From Rhodobacteraceae bacterium F11138 (GTDB lineage: Bacteria > Pseudomonadota > Alphaproteobacteria > Rhodobacterales > Rhodobacteraceae): a stretch of DNA of 64,000 nt. The stretch is taken from assembly GCA_016521575.1 (NCBI GenBank), contig JAEKDP010000001.1, forward strand, positions 289,844 through 353,843, read 5' to 3'. Positions 17,587 to 26,170 of the stretch are shown in pieces. The notes under the pieces were generated by a model. It searched no databases. It saw only the letters and a program-made list of their open reading frames with translations, and was not told the DNA's origin. Every line of letters starts with the position of its first letter. Position 1 is the stretch's first letter. The translations under genes and the position numbers were made by a program.

Positions 17587-18822
17587 ATGCGCATAAAAAA
17601 TAATCTTGGCCAGGGCTGCGAGAACGAGCTGTTGATCAACGATCTGGCTGATCGTGACGCAGCCTACGGGCAGGAGCAATCAGCCGTGTTAAATGACGCT
17701 GCCTTTGCACAGGCCCTGGAGACCATCACCGCCTGGCCCGGCTATGGGGCGACGCAGTTGGTCTCCTTGCCAGCATTGGCCAGACAGGCGCGTGTCACCA
17801 GCGTTCACTACAAGGATGAAGGCCGGCGTTTTGGGCTCGGTAGCTTCAAAGCGCTCGGGGGGGCGTATGCCGTGTCACAATTGTTGCGCCGCGAAGTGGC
17901 TCGGATCAAGTCTCTTCCTCTGCCGCCAATCAGGGAAATTCTGGACCGCAAACATGCAGATGTCATCGAGGGAACCACTGTTTGTTGCGCTACAGATGGC
18001 AATCATGGGAAATCGGTTGCCTGGGGGGCCCGGACCTTCGGCTGCAAATGTGTGATCTTCATTCATGAAACCGTCAGCGAAGGCCGCAAGCAAGCGATCG
18101 AAGCCTATGGCGCGCAGGTGATCCGTACCAAAGGCAACTATGACGAAAGCGTGCGTGAAGCGCAGGAAACCGCCACGCGTGAAGGATGGTTTGTAGTCTC
18201 TGATACGTCCTATCCGGGATATACCGAAGTGCCAAAGGATGTGATGCAGGGCTACGAGATCATGGCGGCCGAGGCCTGTGACGCGCTGGATGTGCCGCCG
18301 ACCCATATCTTTCTGCAAACCGGAGTAGGGGGTATGGCTGCTGCTGTCGCAGCGCATTTCAAACGCCGGTATGCGAGCGATAGACCGATGGTCGTTTTGG
18401 CCGATCCGGATAAATCTGCCTGTTGGCTCGAAAGTATCCGCCTGGGTGCACCAACCTCAGTGCATGGCGATCTTGATACGCTGATGGCGGGGCTTGCTTG
18501 TGGTGAGATCAGCCTTATTGCCTGGGACATCCTGCGGGAAACCGCTGATGCGGTTGTTTCGGTCGCTGATGAGGACGCGGTGGCACTGATGCGGCGCCTG
18601 GCCGATCCGGAAACGGGGGATCCCCTGATCGTCGCCGGTGAATCCGCCGTGGCAGGGCTGGCGGCGTTGCTGGGCTGCGCCGGGAACGATGAGGCGCGCA
18701 GAAAGCTCGGGCTTGATGAAAACGCGCGCATTCTGGTTTTTGGCACAGAAGGTGATACCGATCCAGTGCTGTATAAGAAACTGGTTGGTTGCGAGGGCGA
18801 TGCGGTGCGAGGTGCGGCATGA
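17587..18822 (+). CDS. dpaL: Diaminopropionate ammonia-lyase (PLP enzyme)
   Basis: This enzyme splits 2,3-diaminopropionate into pyruvate and two ammonia. The 411-aa protein is a fold-type II PLP enzyme with the Schiff-base Lys88 in YKDEGRRFGLGSFKALGG. It has the phosphate-binding TDGNHGKSVAWGA segment and the glycine loop QTGVGGMAAAVAAHF. Length and motifs fit DpaL (YgeX) rather than threonine dehydratase or serine deaminase. It is the first gene of the island operon and overlaps the next gene by 4 bp. Codon use is AT-richer by eye than in flanking core genes. Confidence 0.9.
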   Translation: MRIKNNLGQGCENELLINDLADRDAAYGQEQSAVLNDAAFAQALETITAWPGYGATQLVSLPALARQARVTSVHYKDEGRRFGLGSFKALGGAYAVSQLLRREVARIKSLPLPPIREILDRKHADVIEGTTVCCATDGNHGKSVAWGARTFGCKCVIFIHETVSEGRKQAIEAYGAQVIRTKGNYDESVREAQETATREGWFVVSDTSYPGYTEVPKDVMQGYEIMAAEACDALDVPPTHIFLQTGVGGMAAAVAAHFKRRYASDRPMVVLADPDKSACWLESIRLGAPTSVHGDLDTLMAGLACGEISLIAWDILRETADAVVSVADEDAVALMRRLADPETGDPLIVAGESAVAGLAALLGCAGNDEARRKLGLDENARILVFGTEGDTDPVLYKKLVGCEGDAVRGAA

Positions 18823-20051
18823 TTGTCCAGATCAACCTTGACCGCCTCATGAGCCGGATCATGGAATTGGGCAAGATCGGCGCTCTCGAAAAGGGCGGCG
18901 TTAAGCGGCTAGCGCTTACTGACGAAGACCGCATGGGCCGAGATCTTGTTTGTCGCTGGATGGCCGAAGCCGGCCTGACGGTGACGACCGACTTGATTGG
19001 CAACACCTGGGGGATCCGTGAAGGACGGGAAGATGATGCACCTGTCATAATGGGGTCCCATATCGACAGCGTGGCCACCGGTGGGCTTTATGACGGAGTG
19101 CTTGGTGTGTTGGCGGGGCTTGAGGTCATCGAGTCGCTGAATGATGCGGGCATTCCGACCAAGCGTCCTGTCGGAATGGCCTTTTTCACCAACGAAGAAG
19201 GCGCACGATTTGCTCCGGACATGATGGGGTCGGGGGTCGCTCAGAAAGCGCTTGATCTCGACGAAATGCTGGCGGTGACCGGCATTGACGGCACGACCGT
19301 GCGCGAGGAGCTGAATCGGATCGGGTATGCCGGCACGGCGCCGGTGATGGCCCTTCGGCCGCATTGCTTTCTAGAACTTCACGTTGAACAGGGGCCGGTT
19401 CTGGAAAACGAGAACGTGGCAATTGGAGCGGTCACGGGGGTGCAAGGTATCTCTTGGACCGAGTATGTGGTCGAGGGTCGGTCAAGCCATGCGGGAACAA
19501 CTCCCATGACGATGCGCCGGGATGCGGGAGTCGTTGCCGCGCGCATTGCTGCCGAGGCCCGAGCCATTGCTGATGACTTTGGTGCACCGCAGGTAGCGAC
19601 AGTAGGCATGTTCGAGTTGTCGCCGGGCCTTGTGAATGTTGTTCCCGAAAGGGCCATGTTGACGGTGGATCTGCGGAACACCGACGATGCCCTGTTGCTT
19701 GATGCAGAAACGCGGCTGAATGCTTTCGCCGAGACAGTGGCTGCGGCTGAGGATTGTACGCTCAGACGACGCAGTCTTGCGCGCTTTGCGCCCGTTGAAT
19801 TCGATCAGGACCTGGTAGCGGCAGTTGAGGAACAGGCAAGTGCGCTTGGTCATACCGTACGACGGATGCCATCGGGGGCAGGGCATGACGCACAGATGTT
19901 CGCGCCAAACTGTCCGACAGCGATGATTTTTGTCCCGTCTCGCGACGGGCTGAGCCACAACATCCATGAATTCACCGCACCCGAACAGATCGGAGCCGGC
20001 GTTGATGTCTTGATGCAGGTTGTTTTGAACGAGGCTGGCACCAGCCGGTAA
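18819..20051 (+). CDS. Zn-dependent M20-type amidase (N-carbamoyl-L-amino acid hydrolase / allantoate amidohydrolase family)
   Basis: The ATG at 18819 overlaps the dpaL stop and yields 410 aa beginning MIVQINLDRLMSRIMELG. Binuclear metal-site motifs are visible: MGSHIDSVATGGLYDGVLGV and FFTNEEGARF, then the Arg/His-rich dimer domain segment GRSSHAGTTPMTMRRDAG. The C-terminal PSGAGHDAQMFA closes the active site. The family removes the carbamoyl group from ureido acids, giving amine, CO2 and ammonia. E. coli YgeY, also next to the diaminopropionate lyase gene ygeX, is a more distant peptidase-family neighbour of the same kind. The precise ureido substrate is unknown. Confidence 0.82.
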   Translation: MIVQINLDRLMSRIMELGKIGALEKGGVKRLALTDEDRMGRDLVCRWMAEAGLTVTTDLIGNTWGIREGREDDAPVIMGSHIDSVATGGLYDGVLGVLAGLEVIESLNDAGIPTKRPVGMAFFTNEEGARFAPDMMGSGVAQKALDLDEMLAVTGIDGTTVREELNRIGYAGTAPVMALRPHCFLELHVEQGPVLENENVAIGAVTGVQGISWTEYVVEGRSSHAGTTPMTMRRDAGVVAARIAAEARAIADDFGAPQVATVGMFELSPGLVNVVPERAMLTVDLRNTDDALLLDAETRLNAFAETVAAAEDCTLRRRSLARFAPVEFDQDLVAAVEEQASALGHTVRRMPSGAGHDAQMFAPNCPTAMIFVPSRDGLSHNIHEFTAPEQIGAGVDVLMQVVLNEAGTSR

Positions 20052-20063
20052 GGAGTAAGTTAA

Positions 20064-20987
20064 ATGAAACGCAGGTTTATTGCCGCAGCGGCCCAACTCG
20101 GCCCGATCGCTAGGGACGAACCCCGCAGTTCAGCAGTTGCCCGGATGGTTGCCTTGATGCGCGAAGCGCACGGGCGCGGCGCCGAGGTGGTGGTCTTTCC
20201 CGAACTGGCACTGACCACGTTCTTTTCACGTTGGTATACCGAGGATGATGCTGAAATCGACTCCTGGTTTGAAACCGAAATGCCCAATGACGAAGTTCAG
20301 CCCTTGTTTGACGCTGCGCGTGACTTGGGGATCGGATTTTATCTAGGCTATGCGGAACTGACGACGGAAGATGGCCGAAAACGCCGGTTCAACACGTCGA
20401 TCATTGTCGACAGTACCGGCAAGATCGTTGGAAAATATCGCAAAATTCATCTACCCGGGCACCGGGACAACGAACCGTGGCGCGCATTCCAGCACTTGGA
20501 GAAACGCTATTTCGAACATGGCAATATGGGCTTTCCTGTGTTCGAAGCATTCGGTGGCAGGATGGGGATGTGCCTGTGCAATGACCGTCGCTGGCCTGAA
20601 ACCTTTCGTGTGTTGGGGTTGCGCGGCGCCGAAATGGTGATGTTGGGCTACAACACGCCACTGCATTATCCGCCAGCCCCGGAACATGACCACCTGCAGT
20701 ATTTTCACAACCACCTTTGCATGCAGGGCAGCGCCTACGCCAACGGGATATGGGTGATCGGAACGGCAAAGGCTGGCAGGGAAGAAGGCTGTGACCTGAT
20801 TGGTGGTAGCTGCATCATTGCCCCTACGGGTGAAATCGTGGCCCAGGCTCAGGGTGTGGGCGACGAAGTCATCACCGCAGAAGTGGATTTGGACCGCTGT
20901 CGCGAACTCCGAGACAATGTCTTCAATTTTTCCCTGCACCGTGAACCTGAAGATTACAGCCCGATCTGTGCGTCCAAAGACCGGTGA
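20064..20987 (+). CDS. N-carbamoyl-D-amino acid hydrolase-like enzyme (nitrilase superfamily)
   Basis: The 307-aa protein keeps the catalytic triad at positions that coincide with D-carbamoylase numbering: Glu47 (VVFPELALTTFF), Lys127 (GKYRKIHLPGH) and Cys172 (CLCNDRRWPE). The family hydrolyses N-carbamoyl amino acids to the free amino acid, CO2 and ammonia. It lies 12 bp behind the M20 amidase, so the operon encodes two unrelated decarbamoylases. This would suit a substrate with two ureido groups or two stereoisomers. It contributes to making diaminopropionate for DpaL, by inference. Confidence 0.85.
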   Translation: MKRRFIAAAAQLGPIARDEPRSSAVARMVALMREAHGRGAEVVVFPELALTTFFSRWYTEDDAEIDSWFETEMPNDEVQPLFDAARDLGIGFYLGYAELTTEDGRKRRFNTSIIVDSTGKIVGKYRKIHLPGHRDNEPWRAFQHLEKRYFEHGNMGFPVFEAFGGRMGMCLCNDRRWPETFRVLGLRGAEMVMLGYNTPLHYPPAPEHDHLQYFHNHLCMQGSAYANGIWVIGTAKAGREEGCDLIGGSCIIAPTGEIVAQAQGVGDEVITAEVDLDRCRELRDNVFNFSLHREPEDYSPICASKDR

Positions 20988-21027
20988 TGGAACGCCATTC
21001 AATTACAAGCCAACGGAGGAGAATAAA

Positions 21028-22107
21028 ATGAAAAATCGGATGACCCGTCGAAGTCTGCTGCAGACGCTCTGCGGGGCGACTGCGCTTGGATCCTTGGGCG
21101 CAATGCCATCGCTCGCAGGATCAAATGAATTCGTCTGGATGACGTGGGAAAACTTGGCCAAGGATGACTATCTGGCCAAACTTCTAGCCGCTTCACCGAT
21201 CGACCTTCGCAAGAACTTTATCGGCACGGATGACGAACAATTCGCTAAACTCCGAGCCGGGGGGGCCTCATCGGTCGATTTGATCACGCCGGGGTTGGAC
21301 AAGGTGGAATTCTATGTCGAATCCGGGCTGCTTCAGCCAGTCGATCTGGATCGCGTGCCAAATGCCGCCGCACTTTATGACACGTTCCGCAATACGCCGC
21401 TCGGCAAGAAGAACGGTGAAACCTATGGCGTTCCCTTCTATTGGGGCATCAACCCCATTGTTTACCGTGCCGACCTGATGGACGGAGAACCCGATTGGTC
21501 GGTGTTCTTTGAAGGCGACAAGCATGCCGGGAAACTGGCTATGCGTGATTACGCCTTGGAGGGCATCATGATCGCGGCGATGTACCTGGGTATTCCACAG
21601 GACAGGATGTTCCACATGGATGACGCCGAATTGGGCGAAGTGAAGAAGGCCCTTATCGCGCAGAAGAAAAAGCTTCGCACCTATTGGAACTCGATTAGTG
21701 ATCTGACCAACCTGTTTGCTTCTGGCGAAGTGGTCTGTGCCTTTTCCTGGGTGCCCCCCTATCACGAGTTGCGTGCGCGCGGCCTTGAAATGGGCATGGC
21801 GCTACCTGAGGCCGGGGTTATCGGCTGGTGTGATACAGTTGCCGTTCCTGCCGGTGTCGAAGGGCAGAAGCTGGAGGTCGCACATGATCTGATCAACTAC
21901 CTGCTGGGCCCGGTATACGGCGAAAAACTGGCTTATGGTGGCCCCTATGCCACGAGCACGTCACTCATTCGCGATCAGTTGCCGCTTGACCAGCAAGAAA
22001 AAATCTTCGTCAAGGATTTGTCGATCATGGATACTTTCGTCTGGAAGCAAAACCCACCACGATACAACGAATGGGTGGCGCTTTGGAATGAAGTAAAGGC
22101 CAGCTGA
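21028..22107 (+). CDS. ABC transporter substrate-binding protein, PotD-like (polyamine/opine family)
   Basis: The ATG at 21028 follows GGAGGAG and gives 359 aa. An open frame upstream is only the tail of the previous gene in another phase. Residues 5-30 form a Tat-like signal (TRRSLLQTL then a hydrophobic stretch, SLAGS). The mature part shows family 1 periplasmic-binding features such as YGVPFYWGINPIVYRADLMD and CAFSWVPPYHELRARG. The ligand is probably a small nitrogen-rich cation or ureido acid fed to the enzymes encoded just upstream. Spacing to the ATPase gene is 1 bp. Confidence 0.88.
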   Translation: MKNRMTRRSLLQTLCGATALGSLGAMPSLAGSNEFVWMTWENLAKDDYLAKLLAASPIDLRKNFIGTDDEQFAKLRAGGASSVDLITPGLDKVEFYVESGLLQPVDLDRVPNAAALYDTFRNTPLGKKNGETYGVPFYWGINPIVYRADLMDGEPDWSVFFEGDKHAGKLAMRDYALEGIMIAAMYLGIPQDRMFHMDDAELGEVKKALIAQKKKLRTYWNSISDLTNLFASGEVVCAFSWVPPYHELRARGLEMGMALPEAGVIGWCDTVAVPAGVEGQKLEVAHDLINYLLGPVYGEKLAYGGPYATSTSLIRDQLPLDQQEKIFVKDLSIMDTFVWKQNPPRYNEWVALWNEVKAS

Positions 22108-22108
22108 G

Positions 22109-23224
22109 ATGCAGTCGATTCCCAATAAGCAGCCTTTAAATGGAGGGCGTAGGCCCTCCGCCACTCTTCTGCGCGCAAATCAGCTTAAAAAGTCCTATGG
22201 CAGCTTCGAGGCTGTAACCGGTGTTGATTTTGACCTCGAAGAAAATAGTTACGTTACTCTTCTTGGCCCGTCTGGTTGTGGCAAGACAACAATTCTGAGG
22301 ATGGTTGCCGGGTTCGAAACAGTTACCTCTGGCGAGCTGGAATTGAGCGGTCAGTCACTTGTCAACGTGCTGCCGAATGAACGCCCGATCAACACGGTGT
22401 TCCAAAACTATGCGTTGTTCCCGCATATGTCAGTTGCCGAGAACGTGGCTTTCGGGCTCGCCTATGGCCAGTTTAGCAAGGATGAGATTGCCCAAAAAAC
22501 GCACGCGGCACTGGAGCTGGTGCAAATGTCGGCGATGGCTGACCGCAGGCCGCGGCAGTTGTCGGGCGGTCAACAGCAGAGAATCGCGTTTGCCCGCGCC
22601 GTCGTCAACGAACCAAAGATCTTGTTGTTGGATGAACCGCTGTCGGCCCTGGATCGCAGATTGCGCAAGGATATGCAGATCGAACTAAAAGATCTTCAGC
22701 AACGTCTTGGCATGGCATTCCTGCATGTGACCCATGATCAGGAAGAAGCCTTTGCGCTTTCGGACAAGATCATTGTCATGAACAAGGGGCGAATCGAACA
22801 ACAGGGCACGCCAGCCCAGATCTATCGCCAACCGGCCAATGCCTATGTTGCTGATTTTATCGGTGGTGCGAACCGTATCGCGGGTCGAATGAGCGAGGTT
22901 GCCAACGGTGTCGGTGTTATTGAGACCGGGCTTGGCAAGTATCGGGCAAAATGCGCCAAAGGTCTGTCTGCCGGTGCGCCAGCAGTCCTGTGTCTGCGTC
23001 CCGAACAGCTGTGTCCGACGCAAGCCGATGGGCTGGAGCTTCAGGTTACACATACGATTTTTCAGGGTGCAGATTGGATAGTGGAAGCGCGGGCGCGCGA
23101 TGACACAACCGTAACATACCTGGCACCGAAATCGAGGCTGCCACTGATTGGAGAAACCGTAGCGGTTGGTTTCGACGCCGAGACCGCTTGGATTGCCGCC
23201 AATCCCCACGAAGGAGCAGCCTGA
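22109..23224 (+). CDS. ABC transporter ATP-binding protein, PotA-like
   Basis: The 371-aa ATPase has the Walker A GPSGCGKTT, Q-loop FQNYALFPHMSVAENVAFG, signature LSGGQQQRIAFARA, Walker B ILLLDEPLSALD and the H-loop THDQEEA. A C-terminal TOBE domain begins near residue 280. This is the standard polyamine/iron-type importer ATPase and energises the two permeases that follow. Its stop overlaps the next start by one base (TGATG). Confidence 0.92.
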   Translation: MQSIPNKQPLNGGRRPSATLLRANQLKKSYGSFEAVTGVDFDLEENSYVTLLGPSGCGKTTILRMVAGFETVTSGELELSGQSLVNVLPNERPINTVFQNYALFPHMSVAENVAFGLAYGQFSKDEIAQKTHAALELVQMSAMADRRPRQLSGGQQQRIAFARAVVNEPKILLLDEPLSALDRRLRKDMQIELKDLQQRLGMAFLHVTHDQEEAFALSDKIIVMNKGRIEQQGTPAQIYRQPANAYVADFIGGANRIAGRMSEVANGVGVIETGLGKYRAKCAKGLSAGAPAVLCLRPEQLCPTQADGLELQVTHTIFQGADWIVEARARDDTTVTYLAPKSRLPLIGETVAVGFDAETAWIAANPHEGAA

Positions 23225-24090
23225 TGTCAAGAACTGCTATCGGCAACTGGCTTGCGGCGCCGATTGTAGCGGCTATTGCCACTATTTGCCTTGCACCGCT
23301 TGCCATACTTTTCCTCTTCTCCTTTTTTTCAGTGGATTTTGTGAACATTGTTAAGGAGCCTACATTCAAGAATTACTGGACCATTGCATCCAGCTCGACC
23401 TATCGGGGGCTAATCGCACAGGCCTTTTTGTCAGCACTGGTTGTGGTTTGCATTACCGGGGTGATCGGTCATCCGGTCGCCTATTTCATCGCCAAGCGTG
23501 TCAAAAGTGCAAAATCGGCCTTTCTTGTCTTGCTGCTTGTCCCTCTTTACACTGGGGATCTTGTGAGGATCTTTGCTTGGCGTGTGTTGCTGGGTACCGA
23601 AGGGGCGCTCAATACTCTTCTGCTTTGGGTCGGTGTCATCGACGTGCCCATCGAAGCGCTGCTATTCAGTCCTCTCGCAACACATGTCGTGTTGGTCTAC
23701 AATTTTCTGCCATTCATGGTGTTGGGTCTATGGCTGTCTTATGAAAGCCTTGATGACCACCTTCTAGAGGCAGCGGGGGATCTCGGCGCAAGCGGGATGT
23801 CCGCCTTTCGCCGAGTCACCTTTCCCTTGACAGCGCCGGGTCTGATTGCTGGCGGGCTGATGGTCTTCGTTATGGCGGTGGGTGAATATCTGACCCCGCA
23901 ACTGGTGGGCGGTGCTTCGGGCATAACCATCATCAGCGCCATCAACGATCTGTTTGGAACCGCCTTTGACTGGCCTCTTGGATCGGCAATTGCCTGGACG
24001 ATGTTGGCGATCCTGGGGTTCTTCTTTGCTGCGTCAGCAGTTGTTTTGGGCCGCACCAATTGGGCGCGTGCTGTTGTGGGAGGGGAGTGA
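23224..24090 (+). CDS. ABC transporter permease, PotB-like
   Basis: Starting at the ATG that overlaps the ATPase stop, this 288-aa protein has six hydrophobic segments and the EAA loop LLEAAGDLGASGMSAFRRVT that contacts the ATPase. Its sequence is of the PotB/HtpB type (VPLYTGDLVRIFAWRVLLG). It pairs with the next gene as the second half of the membrane channel. Confidence 0.9.
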   Translation: MSRTAIGNWLAAPIVAAIATICLAPLAILFLFSFFSVDFVNIVKEPTFKNYWTIASSSTYRGLIAQAFLSALVVVCITGVIGHPVAYFIAKRVKSAKSAFLVLLLVPLYTGDLVRIFAWRVLLGTEGALNTLLLWVGVIDVPIEALLFSPLATHVVLVYNFLPFMVLGLWLSYESLDDHLLEAAGDLGASGMSAFRRVTFPLTAPGLIAGGLMVFVMAVGEYLTPQLVGGASGITIISAINDLFGTAFDWPLGSAIAWTMLAILGFFFAASAVVLGRTNWARAVVGGE

Positions 24091-24092
24091 GC

Positions 24093-24872
24093 ATGCAAGT
24101 TCCGACTAAAGTTGCTCTGCCGGGGTTCATCGGCCTGATTTATGCATTCATGTATTTGCCGGTGTTGGTGGTTTTGATCTTTTCTTTCAACAACTCCGAG
24201 GTATTTGCTTTTCCCCTGCAGGGATTTACTCTGCAGTGGTATCTGGATGTCCTAAGCGATGCGCGTCTCGCCAAAGGGTTTGGAATTACCATGATGGTGG
24301 CGCTTCCCGTGTCGATCCTTTCGACGCTGATGGGGGCCTTGGCAGCGCTGGCGCTGACGCGGTTTGCGACAAGCTTTCGCCGGTTCTTTCTGGTGCTGTT
24401 ACTGATTCCATTTCTTATCCCCAAGGCTATTCTGGCAATGGCGCAGCTGATTTTGCTGTCTGAGCTCGGCGTGGAACGCAGCCTGATCACGGTAATTACC
24501 GCGCAAACGGTGATCATCCTGCCGTTTGCCTCCTTGATCATCGCTTCGGTGCTCATTCGGATAGATCCGCGGCTTGAAGAGGCAGCGGCCGACCTTGGTG
24601 CCTCGCGGTTCAGCGCCTTTCGTCGAGTGACGATGCCGTTGATGAAAAATGGTATGATGGCGGCTTTCTTCATCGCATTTGTGTTATCGACATCCGAATT
24701 CGTTCTGACGTCATTTGTCAGCGGTCGCGAACAGCCCCTGTCCGTTCTGGTCGCATCGGATTTCCGTTTCAACATCGCACCTACGCTTGATGCGCTTGCG
24801 ATTCTGATTGTCGTGGGAAACCTTGCCCTGGTTGCTATTGGCGAATTGATCCGCCTGCGCGACAAGTATTGA
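24093..24872 (+). CDS. ABC transporter permease, PotC-like
   Basis: The ATG at 24093 sits after GGAGGGGAGTGA and gives 259 aa beginning MQVPTKVALPG. The PotC hallmark LVVLIFSFNNSEVF is followed by five more membrane segments and the EAA loop LEEAAADLGASRFSAFRRVT. It completes the importer (binding protein, ATPase, two permeases). A hydantoinase gene fragment begins 12 bp later in the same direction. Confidence 0.9.
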   Translation: MQVPTKVALPGFIGLIYAFMYLPVLVVLIFSFNNSEVFAFPLQGFTLQWYLDVLSDARLAKGFGITMMVALPVSILSTLMGALAALALTRFATSFRRFFLVLLLIPFLIPKAILAMAQLILLSELGVERSLITVITAQTVIILPFASLIIASVLIRIDPRLEEAAADLGASRFSAFRRVTMPLMKNGMMAAFFIAFVLSTSEFVLTSFVSGREQPLSVLVASDFRFNIAPTLDALAILIVVGNLALVAIGELIRLRDKY

Positions 24873-24884
24873 CCGGAAATCTAT

Positions 24885-25049
24885 ATGTCGGATTTTGACT
24901 TGATCATCAAAGGTGGCATCGTTGCCACGGCGGCGGATACTTTCAGAGCCGATGTCGCTGTGCGTAACGATATCATCAGGTCGGTCGGGGAAGGTTTGGG
25001 AACAGCCGATGAAACGGTTGATGCAACCGGTCTGATGTTGTCACTTTAG
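24885..25049 (+). pseudogene. Hydantoinase/dihydropyrimidinase-type amidohydrolase, truncated by an IS6 end
   Basis: The first about 50 codons encode the start of a cyclic amidohydrolase: SDFDLIIKGGIVATAADTFR, then ADVAVRNDIIRSVGE and DETVDATGLM. This is the N-terminal strand pair of hydantoinases and allantoinases. At 25034 the sequence switches to an IS6 terminal repeat and the frame ends at a TAG in the IS. The metal site, which starts a few residues later (normally GxxDxHxH), is missing, so the fragment is inactive. The rest of the gene does not reappear after the IS cluster. Confidence 0.82.
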
Positions 25050-26047
25050 CTTTGAACCCACCAAGAAATGCTGATGTTCAAATTTCAAGTGGCTCCGGTG
25101 GCAGCAATCCAGGCGTCAAACGCGTCGTGAGGTGGCTCGGTTTGTCCGAACAGTTTCGAGCCGTTTCGTAAGTGGATTTCCCGCTCGGTTGCGCCGCCAC
25201 CGGGATTGGTCGCAACGGTTTGAGATATGCTTGATCAGGTGTCTGCCGGTCCAGCGATGAATGCAGTCTCGGCGTGTTGTAGAATGCCAGATACCGGCGC
25301 AGGCTTGCGCGCGCGGTCGAGACGCTGCCGTAGACGCGCAGGTAGACCTCTTCGTATTGATCGTCCGCCACAGCCGCTCAACGAAGACGTTGTCCCGCCA
25401 CGCGCCCTTGCCATCCATGCTGATTTGGATGTCGTCATCCTTCAGCGCCTCGATAAAGTCGATGGACGTGAACTGGCTGCCCTGATCCGTGTTCATGATC
25501 TCTGGTTTGCCGTGGCGGCGCATTGCCTCGTTCAAGGCGTCGATGCACGGGCCGGTCTCAAGCGTGGTCGACAGCCGCCAGGCCAGAACTTTCCGGCTGA
25601 ACCAGTCCAGCACGGCGACCAGACAAACGAACCCACGGGCCATAGGGATGTATGTGATGTCCATGGCCCAGACTTGGTTCGGGCGCGTCACCGCGAGCTT
25701 TGTCAGCAAATACGGAAAGACCTTGTGACCCGGTGCCCGTTTCGGCGTGTTCGGCCTGCGATAGAGCGCTTGGATACCCATCCGCTTCGTGCAGATCGCC
25801 ACGTGCAATCGCCCGGCGGTGAAGCCTTCGTGGCGCAAAAGCCCTTTCATCATCCGGCTACCCGCGAACGGATACGCCATATGCAACTCGTCGATCCGGC
25901 GCATCAGCTTGGGATCGCCTTCGCTTCGCCTTAACAATCAGATATCACCGTCTCGAAACGTTTGACGCCTGAATTGCCGCCACTGGAGCGACTTGAAATC
26001 TGAACGTCAGCATTTCTTGGCGGGCTCAAAGCTGAAGTGACAACACC
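25034..26047. mobile_element. IS cluster: two inverted IS6 right ends enclosing an IS3-family relic
   Basis: 25034-25125 is, on the minus strand, the 3' end of an IS6 transposase and its terminal repeat (GATGTTGTCAC at the edge). About 25925-26047 is the same right end on the plus strand, ending GTGACAACACC. Both match the right end of the IS6 copy at 15596-16409 with a few substitutions. Between them lies an IS3 transposase relic. No IS6 left end is present here. The cluster truncates the hydantoinase gene on the left and stops 20 bp before the petABC terminator on the right. Confidence 0.78.
25127..25925 (-). pseudogene. IS3-family transposase OrfB, truncated and frameshifted
   Basis: The minus strand encodes LMRRIDELHMAYPFAGSRMM, then the integrase core VWAMDITYIPMARGFVCLVA, MNTDQGSQFTS and NVFVERLWRTI, which supply the D, D and E residues. 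The frame then slips: one A is missing in an AAA near 25365. The normal ending YEEVYLRVYGSVSTARASLR to HSSLDRQTPDQAYL lies in another frame. The start of OrfB and all of OrfA are replaced by IS6 sequence. The element is not related closely to the IS3 relic at 11323. Confidence 0.85.
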
Positions 26048-26066
26048 AAGTAACCCGTAAAAACAA

Positions 26067-26096
26067 ACGCCTGCCGAGGAAAATCCCGGCAGGCGT
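26067..26096 (-). terminator. Terminator of the petABC operon
   Basis: A perfect 10-bp stem (ACGCCTGCCG / CGGCAGGCGT) with a 10-nt loop is followed on the minus strand by GTTTTTACGG. It lies 75 nt after the petC stop. The plus side also has CTTGTTTG, so it may stop transcription coming from the IS cluster too. Confidence 0.8.
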
Positions 26097-26170
26097 CTTG
26101 TTTGTGTCCCAGATCCCGGAATGCGTCAGCCGCAGGGTGCAGGGGTCTGATTTTCGGAGTCTTGCCCCGA

